A DNA stretch of 64,000 nt, taken from contig JBBDHG010000006.1 of NCBI GenBank assembly GCA_037951165.1, positions 496,001 to 560,000 of the forward strand, read 5' to 3'. Shown one piece after another: positions 1 through 12,317 of the stretch (position 1 is its first letter; every line of letters begins with the position of its first letter). Position numbers and translations under genes: made by a program. Under the pieces are notes generated by a model that searched no databases, was not told the origin of the DNA, and was given only the letters and a program-made list of their open reading frames with translations. This DNA comes from Lophius americanus (taxonomy: Eukaryota; Chordata; Actinopteri; Lophiiformes; Lophiidae).

Positions 1-171
1 CGTGTCAACAAGTTTATAACATTAACACGCCTAAGGCTAATAAAATAAACACGCCTAATGTTTGACACGTATACGACACCTTTATGACGCGTATACGACA
101 CGTTTATAACATTAACATATTTAACGTTTTTGACACGTATACAACACGTTTATAACATTAACACGTCTCAG

Positions 172-195
172 GTTTATAACATTAACACGCCTAAT
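172..195 (+). repeat. Representative A half-unit (24 bp)
   Basis: This is a clear example of the first half of the monomer. The core is gtttataacattaacacg and it ends in cctaat. Its opening (gtttataaca) resembles the opening of the B unit (gtttatgaca), so the 46-bp monomer looks like an ancient dimer of a 22-24 bp unit. Common variants are endings cctaag, cctcag, cctatt and ccttac, the CpG-loss forms acatgcc and acacacc, and attgacacg in place of attaacacg. Orientation is arbitrary; plus is used because every copy in the window reads this way. Confidence 0.92.
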
Positions 196-217
196 GTTTA
201 TGACGCGTATACGACAC
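196..217 (+). repeat. Representative B half-unit (22 bp)
   Basis: This is a clear example of the second half of the monomer: gtttat followed by a core of type gacacgtatacgacac (here with gacgcg). It contains the perfect 8-bp palindrome cgtatacg inside an 11-base alternating purine-pyrimidine run. The last six bases vary between cgacac, cgacat, caacac and caacat, which are C/T and G/A changes at two CpG positions. Other variants include cgacaag, cgtatatgac, tgtatgcgac and cctataccatatg. Confidence 0.92.
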
Positions 218-311
218 GTTTATAACATTAACACGTCTCAGGTTTATAAAATTAACACGCCTAATGTTTATGACGCGTATACGACAAGTTTATAACATTA
301 ACACGCCTAAG

Positions 312-423
312 GCTAATAAAATAAACACGCCTAATGTTTGACACGTATACGACACGTTTATGAGGCGTATACGACACGTTTATAACATTAACATATTTAA
401 CGTTTATGACACGTATACAACAC
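312..423 (+). repeat. Diagnostic cassette of domains I and III (A' - short B - B - A'' - B)
   Basis: The cassette has five half-units in fixed order. First comes an A variant starting gctaataaaataaac (312-335). Next are a short B (336-355) and a full B (356-377), giving a BB neighbour pair. Then comes an A variant ending catatttaac (378-401), and last a B with caacac (402-423). The same order recurs dozens of times from the start to about 44.0 kb and again from about 54.78 kb to the end. It is absent between about 44.0 and 54.78 kb. It is the best anchor for phasing the HORs. Two cassettes often lie 276 bp apart (six monomers), as at 35 and 311, and at 3571 and 3847. Confidence 0.85.
336..355 (+). 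repeat. Representative short B half-unit (20 bp)
   Basis: This B unit begins gtttgacacg instead of gtttatgacacg, so it lacks two bases. It produces the 44-bp monomer when paired with a 24-bp A unit. The short form follows A units ending cctaat, cctatt or taattttt very often, in all three domains, and so must have arisen before the HORs were amplified. Confidence 0.9.
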
Positions 424-3400
424 ATTTATAACATTAAGGCTTATAACATTAACATTCCTAATGTTTGACATGTATGCGACATTTTTATAACATTAACACA
501 CCTATTGTTTATAACACGTATACGACACGTTTATAACATTAACACGCCTAAGGTTTATGACGCGTATACGACACGTTTATATCATTAACATGCCTATTGT
601 TTGACAGGTATACGACATGTTTATAACATTAACACGCCTTACGTTTATGACACGTATACAACATGTTTATAACATTAACACGCCTATTGGTTGACAGGTA
701 TACGACATGTTTATAACATTAACACGCCTTACGTTTATAACATTAACACGCCTAATTTTTGACACCTATACCATATGTTTATAACATTAACACGCCTAAT
801 GTTTATTACACGTATACGACATGTTTATAACATTAACACGCCTAACGTTTATGACACGTATACGACATGTTTATAACATTGACACGCCTAATGTTTGACA
901 CGTATACGACACGTTTATGACGCGTATACGACATGTTTATAACATTAACATATTTAACGTTTATGACACGTATACAACACATTTATAACATTAAGGCTTA
1001 TAACATTAACATGCCTAATGTTTGACATGTATGCGACATTTTTATAACATTAACACACCTATTGTTTATGCAACGTATACGACACGCTTATAACATTAAG
1101 ACGCCTAAGGTTTATGAAGCGTATACGACACGTTTATAACATTAACACGACTATGGCTTATAACATTAACACGCCTAATTTTTGACAAGTATACCACATG
1201 TTTATAACATTAACACGCCTAATGTTTATTACACGTATACAACATGTTTATAACATTAACACGCCTATTGTTTGACAGGTATACGAAATGTTTATTACAT
1301 TAACACGCCTTACGTTTATGACATGTATACAACACGTTTATAACATTAACACGCCTATTGTTTGACAGGTATACGACATGTTTATAACATTAACACGCCT
1401 TACGTTTATGACATGTATACAACACGTTTATAACATTAACACGCCTCAGGTTTATAACATTAACACGCCTAATGTTTATGACGCGTATACGACATGTTTA
1501 TAACATTGACACGTCTAATGTTTGACACGTATACGACACGTTTATAACATTAACACGCCTAAGGTTCATAACATTAACACGCCTAATGTTTGACACGTAT
1601 ACGACATGTTTATAACATTAACACGCCTTACGTTTATGACACATATACAACATGTTTATAACATTAACACGCCTATTGTTTGACAGGTATACGACATGTT
1701 TATAACATTAACACGCCTTACGTTTATGACACGTATACAACACGTTTATAACATTAACACGCCTCAGGTTTATAACATTAACACGCCTAATGCTTATGAC
1801 GCGTATACGACAAGTTTATAACATTAACACGCCTAAGGCTGATAAAATAAACACGCCTAATGTTTGACACGTATACGACACGTTTATGACGCGTATACGA
1901 CACGTTTATAACATTAACATATTTAACGTTTATGACACGTATACAACACGTTTATAACATTAACACGTCTCAGGTTTATAACATTAACACGCCTAATGTT
2001 TATGACGCGTATACGACACGTTTATAACATTAACACGTCTCAGGTTTATAAAATTAACACGCCTAATGTTTATGACGCGTATACGACAAGTTTATAACAT
2101 TAACACGCCTAAGGCTAATAAAATAAACACGCCTAATGTTTGACACGTATACGACACGTTTATGACGCGTATACGACACGTTTATAACATTAACATATTT
2201 AACGTTTATGACACGTATACAACACATTTATAACATTAAGGCTTATAACATTAACATTCCTAATGTTTGACATGTATGCGACATTTTTATAACATTAACA
2301 CACCTATTGTTTATGACACGTATACGACACGTTTATAACATTAACACGCCTAAGGTTTATGACGCGTATACGACACGTTTATATCATTAAGACGCCTACT
2401 GTTTGACAGGTATACGACATGTTTATAACATTAACACGCCTTACGTTTATGACACGTATACAACATGTTTATAACATTAACACGCCTATTGGTTGACAGG
2501 TATACGACATGTTTATAACATTAACACGCCTTACGTTTATAACATTAACACGCCTAATTTTTGACACCTATACCATATGTTTATAACATTAACACGCCTA
2601 ATGTTTATTACACGTATACGACATGTTTATAACATTAACACGCCTAAGGCTAATAAAATAAACACGCCTAATGTTTGACACGTATACGACACGTTTATGA
2701 CGCGTATACAACACATTTATAACATTAAGGCTTATAACATTAACATGCCTAATGTTTGACATGTATGCGACATTTTTATAACATTAACACACCTATTGTT
2801 TATGCAACGTATACGACACGCTTATAACATTAAGACGCCTAAGGTTTATGAAGCGTATACGACACGTTTATAACATTAACACGACTATGGCTTATAACAT
2901 TAACACGCCTAATTTTTGACAAGTATACCACATGTTTATAACATTAACACGCCTAATGTTTATTACACGTATACAACATGTTTATAACATTAACACGCCT
3001 ATTGTTTGACAGGTATACGAAATGTTTATTACATTAACACGCCTTACGTTTATGACATGTATACAACACGTTTATAACATTAACACGCCTATTGTTTGAC
3101 AGGTATACGACATGTTTATAACATTAACACGCCTTACGTTTATGACATGTATACAACACGTTTATAACATTAACACGCCTCAGGTTTATAACATTAACAC
3201 GCCTAATGTTTATGACGCGTATACGACATGTTTATAACATTGACACGTCTAATGTTTGACACGTATACGACACGTTTATAACATTAACACGCCTAAGGTT
3301 CATAACATTAACACGCCTAATGTTTGACACGTATACGACATGTTTATAACATTAACACGCCTTACGTTTATGACACATATACAACATGTTTATAACATTA

Positions 3401-6400
3401 ACACGCCTATTGTTTGACAGGTATACGACATGTTTATAACATTAACACGCCTTACGTTTATGACACGTATACAACACGTTTATAACATTAACACGCCTCA
3501 GGTTTATAACATTAACACGCCTAATGCTTATGACGCGTATACGACAAGTTTATAACATTAACACGCCTAAGGCTGATAAAATAAACACGCCTAATGTTTG
3601 ACACGTATACGACACGTTTATGACGCGTATACGACACGTTTATAACATTAACATATTTAACGTTTATGACACGTATACAACACGTTTATAACATTAACAC
3701 GTCTCAGGTTTATAACATTAACACGCCTAATGTTTATGACGCGTATACGACACGTTTATAACATTAACACGTCTCAGGTTTATAAAATTAACACGCCTAA
3801 TGTTTATGACGCGTATACGACAAGTTTATAACATTAACACGCCTAAGGCTAATAAAATAAACACGCCTAATGTTTGACACGTATACGACACGTTTATGAC
3901 GCGTATACGACACGTTTATAACATTAACATATTTAACGTTTATGACACGTATACAACACATTTATAACATTAAGGCTTATAACATTAACATTCCTAATGT
4001 TTGACATGTATGCGACATTTTTATAACATTAACACACCTATTGTTTATGACACGTATACGACACGTTTATAACATTAACACGCCTAAGGTTTATGACGCG
4101 TATACGACACGTTTATATCATTAAGACGCCTACTGTTTGACAGGTATACGACATGTTTATAACATTAACACGCCTTACGTTTATGACACGTATACAACAT
4201 GTTTATAACATTAACACGCCTATTGGTTGACAGGTATACGACATGTTTATAACATTAACACGCCTTACGTTTATAACATTAACACGCCTAATTTTTGACA
4301 CCTATACCATATGTTTATAACATTAACACGCCTAATGTTTATTACACGTATACGACATGTTTATAACATTAACACGCCTAAGGCTAATAAAATAAACACG
4401 CCTAATGTTTGACACGTATACGACACGTTTATGACGCGTATACAACACATTTATAACATTAAGGCTTATAACATTAACATGCCTAATGTTTGACATGTAT
4501 GCGACATTTTTATAACATTAACACACCTATGGTTTATGCAACGTATACGACACGCTTATAACATTAAGACGCCTAAGGTTTATGAAGCGTATACGACACG
4601 TTTATAACATTAACACGACTATGGCTTATAACATTAACACGCCTAATTTTTGACAAGTATACCACATGTTTATAACATTAACACGCCTAATGTTTATTAC
4701 ACGTATACAACATGTTTATAACATTAACACGCCTATTGTTTGACAGGTATACGAAATGTTTATAACATTAACACGCCTTACGTTTATGACATGTATACAA
4801 CACGTTTATAACATTAACACGCCTATTGTTTGACAGGTATACGACATGTTTATAACATTAACACGCCTTACGTTTATGACATGTATACAACACGTTTATA
4901 ACATTAACACGCCTCAGGTTTATAACATTAACACGCCTAATGTTTATGACGCGTATACGACATGTTTATAACATTGACACGTCTAATGTTTGACACGTAT
5001 ACGACACGTTTATAACATTAACACGCCTAAGGTTCATAACATTAACACGCCTAATGTTTGACACGTATACGACATGTTTATAACATTAACACGCCTTACG
5101 TTTATGACACGTATACAACATGTTTATAACTTTAACACGCCTATTGTTTGACAGGTATACGACATGTTTATAATATTAACACGCCTTACGTTTATGACAC
5201 GTATACAACACGTTTATAACATTAACACGCCTCAGGTTTATAACATTAACACGCCTAATGTTTATGACGCGTATACGACACGTTTATAACATTAACACGC
5301 GGCAGGTTTATAAAATTAACACGCCTAATGTTTATGACGCGTATACGACAAGTTTATAACATTAACACGCCTAAGGCTAATAAAATAAACACGCCTAATG
5401 TTTGACACGTATACGACACGTTTATGACGCGTATACGACACGTTTATAACATTAACATATTTAACGTTTATGACACGTATACAACACATTTATAACATTA
5501 AGGCTTATAACATTAACATTCCTAATGTTTGACATGTATGCGACATTTTTATAACATTAACACACCTATTGTTTATGACACGTATACGACACGTTTATAA
5601 CATTAACACGCCTAAGGTTTATGACGCGTATACGACACGTTTATAACATTAACATATTTAACGTTTATGACACGTATACAACACGTTTATAACATTAACA
5701 CGTCTCAGGTTTATAACATTAACACGCCTAATGTTTATGGCGCGTATACGACACGTTTATAAAATTAACACGTCTCAGGTTTATAAAATTAACACGCCTA
5801 ATGTTTATGACGCGTATACGACAAGTTTATAACATTAACACGCCTAAGGCTAATAAAATAAACACGCCTAATGTTTGACACGTATACGACACGTTTATGA
5901 CGCGTATACGACACGTTTATAACATTAACATATTTAACGTTTATGACACGTATACAACACATTTATAACATTAAGGCTTATAACATTAACATTCCTAATG
6001 TTTGACATGTATGCGACATTTTTATAACATTAACACACCTATTGTTTATGACACGTATACGACACGTTTATAACATTAACACGCCTAAGGTTTATGACGC
6101 GTATACGACACGTTTATATCATTAAGACGCCTATTGTTTGACAGGTATACGACATGTCTATAACATTAACACGCCTTACGTTTATGACACGTATACAACA
6201 TGTTTATAACATTAACACGCCTATTGGTTGACAGGTATACGACATGTTTATAACATTAACACGCCTTACGTTTATAACATTAACACGCCTAATTTTTGAC
6301 ACCTATACCATATGTTTATAACATTAACACGCCTAATGTTTATTACACGTATACGACATGTTTATAACATTAACACGCCTAACGTTTATGACACGTATAC

Positions 6401-7028
6401 GACATGTTTATAACATTGACACGCCTAATGTTTGACACGTATACGACACGTTTATGACGCGTATACGACACGTTTATAACATTAACATATTTAACGTTTA
6501 TGACACGTATACAACACATTTATAACATTAAGGCTTATAACATTAACATTCCTAATGTTTGACATGTATGCGACATTTTTATAACATTAACACACCTATT
6601 GTTTATGACACGTATACGACACGTTTATAACATTAACACGCCTAAGGTTTATGACGCGTATACGACACGTTTATATCATTAAGACGCCTACTGTTTGACA
6701 GGTATACGACATGTTTATAACATTAACACGCCTTACGTTTATGACACGCATACAACATGTTTATAACATTAACACGCCTATTGGTTGACAGGTATACGAC
6801 ATGTTTATAACATTAACACGCCTTACGTTTATAACATTAACACGCCTAATTTTTGACACCTATACCATATGTTTATAACATTAACACGCCTAATGTTTAT
6901 TACACGTATACGACATGTTTATAATATTAACACGCCTAAGGCTAATAAAATAAACACGCCTAATGTTTGACACGTATACGACACGTTTATGACGCGTATA
7001 CGACACGTTTATAACATTAACATATTTA

Positions 7029-7042
7029 ACGCGTGTTAAATA
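7029..7042 (+). other. Rearrangement scar with inverted A-unit fragment
   Basis: After catatttaac the expected B unit (gtttatgacacg) is missing. In its place stands gcgtgttaaa at 7031-7040, followed by a B-unit tail (tacgacatg). The bases gcgtgttaa are the reverse complement of ttaacacgc, which is part of the A core. This is one of only two places where I see monomer sequence in the opposite orientation, the other being its 5275-bp duplicate at 12306. It looks like a small templated inversion at a repair junction. Confidence 0.7.
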
Positions 7043-10000
7043 CGACATGTTTATAACATTAACACGCCTTACGTTTATGACACGTATACAACATGTTTAT
7101 AACATTAACACGCCTATTGGTTGACAGGTATACGACATGTTTATAACATTAACACGCCTTACGTTTATAACATTAACACGCCTAATTTTTGACACCTATA
7201 CCATATGTTTATAACATTAACACGCCTAATGTTTATTACACGTATACGACATGTTTATAACATTAACACGCCTAACGTTTATGACACGTATACGACATGT
7301 TTATAACATTGACACGCCTAATGTTTGACACGTATACGACACGTTTATGACGCGTATACGACATGTTTATAACATTAACATATTTAACGTTTATGACACG
7401 TATACAACACATTTATAACATTAAGGCTTATAACATTAACATGCCTAATATTTGACATGTATGCGACATTTTTATAACATTAACACACCTATTGTTTATG
7501 CAACGTATACGCCACGCTTATAACATTAAGACGCCTAAGGTTTATGAAGCGTATACGACACGTTTATAACATTAACACGACTATGGCTTATAACATTAAC
7601 ACGCCTAATTTTTGACAAGTATACCACATGTTTATAACATTAACACGCCTAATGTTTATTACACGTATACGACATGTTTATAACATTGACATGTCTAATG
7701 TTTGACACGTATACGACACGTTTATAACATTAACACGCCTAAGGTTCATAACATTAACACGCCTAATGTTTGACACGTATACGACATGTTTATAACATTA
7801 ACACCCCTTATGTTTATGACACGTATACAACATGTTTATAACATTAACACGCCTATTGTTTGACAGGTATACGACATGTTTATAACATTAACACGCCTTA
7901 CGTTTATGACATGTATACAACACGTTTATAACATTAACACGCCTCAGGTTTATAACATTAACACGCCTAATGTTTATGACGCGTATACGACATGTTTATA
8001 ACATTGACACGTCTAATGTTTGACACGTATACGACACGTTTATAACATTAACACGCCTAAGGTTCATAACATTAACACGCCTAATGTTTGACACGTATAC
8101 GACATGTTTATAACATTAACACGCCTTACGTTTATGACACGTACACAACATGTTTATAACATTAACACGCCTATTGTTTGACAGGTATACGACATGTTTA
8201 TAACATTAACACGCCTTACGTTTATGACACGTATACAACACGTTTATAACATTAACACGGCTCAGGTTTATGACATTAACACGCCTAATGTTTATGACGC
8301 GTATACGACAAGTTTATAACATTAACACGCCCAAGGCTAATAAAATAAACACGCCTAATGTTTGACACGTATACGACACGTTTATGACGCGTATACGACA
8401 CGTTTATAACATTAACATATTTAACGTTTATGACACGTATACAACACGTTTATAACATTAACACGTCTCAGGTTTATAACATTAACACGCCTAATGTTTA
8501 TGACGCATATACGACACGTTTATAACATTAACACGTCTCAGGTTTATAAAATTAACACGCCTAATGTTTATGACGCGTATACGACAAGTTTATAACATTA
8601 ACACGCCTAAGGCTAATAAAATAAACACGCCTAATGTTTGACACGTATACGACACGTTTATGACGCTTATACGACACGTTTATAACATTAACATATTTAA
8701 CGTTTATGACACATATACAACACATTTATAACATTAAGGCTTATAACATTAACATTCCTAATGTTTGACATGTATGCGACATTTTTATAACATTAACACA
8801 CCTATTGTTTATAACACGTATACGACACGTTTATAACATTAACACGCCTAAGGTTTATGACGCGTATACGACACGTTTATATCATTAAGACGCCTATTGT
8901 TTGACAGGTATACGACATGTTTATAACATTAACACGCCTTACGTTTATGACACGTATACAACATGTTTATAACATTAACACGCCTATTGGTTGACAGGTA
9001 TACGACATGTTTATAACATTAACACGCCTTACGTTTATAACATTAACACGCCTAATTTTTGACACCTATACCATATGTTTATAACATTAACACGCCTAAT
9101 GTTTATTACACGTATACGACATGTTTATAACATTAACACGCCTAACGTTTATGACACGTATACGACATGTTTATAACATTGACACACCTAATGTTTGACA
9201 CGTATACGACACGTTTATGACGCGTATACGACATGTTTATAACATTAACATATTTAACGTTTATGACACGTATATAACACATTTATAACATTAAGGCTTA
9301 TAACATTAACATGCCTAATGTTTGACATGTATGCGACATTTTTATAACATTAACACACCTATTGTTTATGCAACGTATACGACACGCTTATAACATTAAG
9401 ACGCCTAAGGTTTATGAAGCGTATACGACACGTTTATAACATTAACACGACTATGGCTTATAACATTAACACGCCTAGTTTTTGACAAGTATACCACATG
9501 TTTATAACATTAACACGCCTAATGTTTATTACACGTATACAACATGTTTATAACATTAACACGCCTATTGTTTGACAGGTATACGAAATGTTTATAACAT
9601 TAACACGCCTTACGTTTATGACATGTATACAACACGTTTATAACATTAACACGCCTATTGTTTGACAGGTATACGACACGTTTATAACATTAACACGCCT
9701 TACGTTTATGACACGTATACAACATGTTTATAACATTAACACGCCTATTGTTTGACAGGTATACGACATGTTTATAACATTAACACGCCTTACGTTTATG
9801 ACACGTATACAACACGTTTATAACATTAACACGCCTCAGGTTTATAACATTAACACGCCTAATGTTTATGACGCGTATACGACACGTTTATAACATTAAC
9901 ACGTCTCAGGTTTATAACATTAACACGCCTAATGTTTATGACGCGTATACGACAAGTTTATAACATTAACACGCCTAAGGCTAATAAAGTAAACACGCCT

Positions 10001-12303
10001 AATGTTTGACACGTATACGACACGTTTATGACGCGTATACGACACGTTTATAACATTAACATATTTAACGTTTATGACACGTATACAACACATTTATAAC
10101 ATTAAGGCTTATAACATTAACATGCCTAATGTTTGACATGTATGCGACATTTTTATAACATTAACACGCTTTACGTTTATGACACGTATACAACATGTTT
10201 ATAACATTAACACGCCTATTGGTTGACAGGTATACGACATGTTTATAACATTAACACGCCTTACGTTTATAACATTAACACGGCTAATTTTTGACACCTA
10301 TACCATATGTTTATAACATTAACACGCCTAATGTTCATTACACGTATACGACATGTTTATAACATTAACACGCCTAACGTTTATGACACGTATACGACAT
10401 GTTTATAACATTGACACGCCTAATGTTTGACACGTATACGACACGTTTATGACGCGTATACGACATGTTTATAACATTAACATATTTAACGTTTATGACA
10501 CGTATACAACACATTTATAACATTAAGGCTTATAACATTAACATGCCTAATGTTTGACATGTATGCGACATTTTTATAACATTAACACACCTATTGTTTA
10601 TGCAACGTATACGACACGCTTATAACATTAAGACGCCTAAGGTTTATGAAGCGTATACGACACGTTTATAACATTAACACGACTATGGCTTATAACATTA
10701 ACACGCCTAATTGTTGACAAGTATACCACATGTTTATAACATTAACACGCCTAATGTTTATTACACGTATACAACATGTTTATAACATTAACACGCCTAT
10801 TGTTTGACAGGTATACGAAATGTTTATAACATTAACACGCCTTACGTTTATGACATGTATACAACACGTTTATAACATTAACACGCCTAAGGTTTATGAC
10901 GCGTATACGACACGTTTATAACATTAACATATTTAACGTTTATGACACGTATACAACACGTTTATAACATTAACACGTCTCAGGTTTATAACATTAACAC
11001 GCCTAATGTTTATGGCGCGTATACGACACGTTTATAAAATTAACACGTCTCAGGTTTATAAAATTAACACGCCTAATGTTTATGACGCGTATACGACAAG
11101 TTTATAACATTAACACGCCTAAGGCTAATAAAATAAACACGCCTAATGTTTGACACGTATACGACACGTTTATGACGCGTATACGACACGTTTATAACAT
11201 TAACATATTTAACGTTTATGACACGTATACAACACATTTATAACATTAAGGCTTATAACATTAACATTCCTAATGTTTGACATGTATGCGACATTTTTAT
11301 AACATTAACACACCTATTGTTTATGACACGTATACGACACGTTTATAACATTAACACGCCTAAGGTTTATGACGCGTATACGACACGTTTATATCATTAA
11401 GACGCCTATTGTTTGACAGGTATACGACATGTCTATAACATTAACACGCCTTACGTTTATGACACGTATACAACATGTTTATAACATTAACACGCCTATT
11501 GGTTGACAGGTATACGACATGTTTATAACATTAACACGCCTTACGTTTATAACATTAACACGCCTAATTTTTGACACCTATACCATATGTTTATAACATT
11601 AACACGCCTAATGTTTATTACACGTATACGACATGTTTATAACATTAACACGCCTAACGTTTATGACACGTATACGACATGTTTATAACATTGACACGCC
11701 TAATGTTTGACACGTATACGACACGTTTATGACGCGTATACGACACGTTTATAACATTAACATATTTAACGTTTATGACACGTATACAACACATTTATAA
11801 CATTAAGGCTTATAACATTAACATTACTAATGTTTGACATGTATGCGACATTTTTATAACATTAACACACCTATTGTTTATGACACGTATACGACACGTT
11901 TATAACATTAACACGCCTAAGGTTTATGACGCGTATACGACACGTTTATATCATTAAGACGCCTACTGTTTGACAGGTATACGACATGTTTATAACATTA
12001 ACACGCCTTACGTTTATGACACGCATACAACATGTTTATAACATTAACACGCCTATTGGTTGACAGGTATACGACATGTTTATAACATTAACACGCCTTA
12101 CGTTTATAACATTAACACGCCTAATTTTTGACACCTATACCATATGTTTATAACATTAACACGCCTAATGTTTATTACACGTATACGACATGTTTATAAT
12201 ATTAACACGCCTAAGGCTAATAAAATAAACACGCCTAATGTTTGACACGTATACGACACGTTTATGACGCGTATACGACACGTTTATAACATTAACATAT
12301 TTA

Positions 12304-12317
12304 ACGCGTGTTAAATA
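12304..12317 (+). other. Second copy of the inverted-fragment scar
   Basis: This is identical to the scar at 7031, lying 5275 bp downstream. The scar therefore existed before the 5275-bp duplication took place and can be used to order the two events. Confidence 0.7.

Larger units (their letters stand above)
10..5279. repeat. HOR tract, period 1734 bp, three copies
   Basis: Copies start at the cgacaag anchor: 10-1811 (1802 bp), 1812-3545 (1734 bp) and 3546-5279 (1734 bp). The rare variant ggctgataaa lies at 1837 and 3571, and the rare variant acatatacaac at 1641 and 3375; both pairs are exactly 1734 bp apart. The first copy is 68 bp longer because its 840-960 stretch contains extra half-units that the second copy replaces with a ggctaataaa cassette near 2647. 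The third copy lacks the two rare variants, so copies 2 and 3 are close but not identical. Confidence 0.85.

Noticed and set aside
172..195. Insect-type telomere repeat, because each A unit contains cctaa
   Set aside because: Only a single five-base match occurs per monomer, never in tandem. No telomeric tract exists anywhere in the window.
196..206. Forkhead-like motif tgtttat in many B units (aatgtttatgac)
   Set aside because: A seven-base motif inside a repeated unit recurs automatically. Without conservation above other positions or binding data it gives no evidence of regulation.
336..386. Bacterial-type promoter: ttgaca in short B units followed by tataac
   Set aside because: The two boxes are about 15 bp apart or less favourable and recur at nearly every short B unit because they are part of the repeat. 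There are no genes to drive, and the array looks eukaryotic.
7029..7042. Insertion-sequence or transposon end at the odd gcgtgttaaa junction
   Set aside because: No foreign sequence, terminal inverted repeat or target-site duplication flanks it. The bases are explained by an inverted fragment of the satellite A core.
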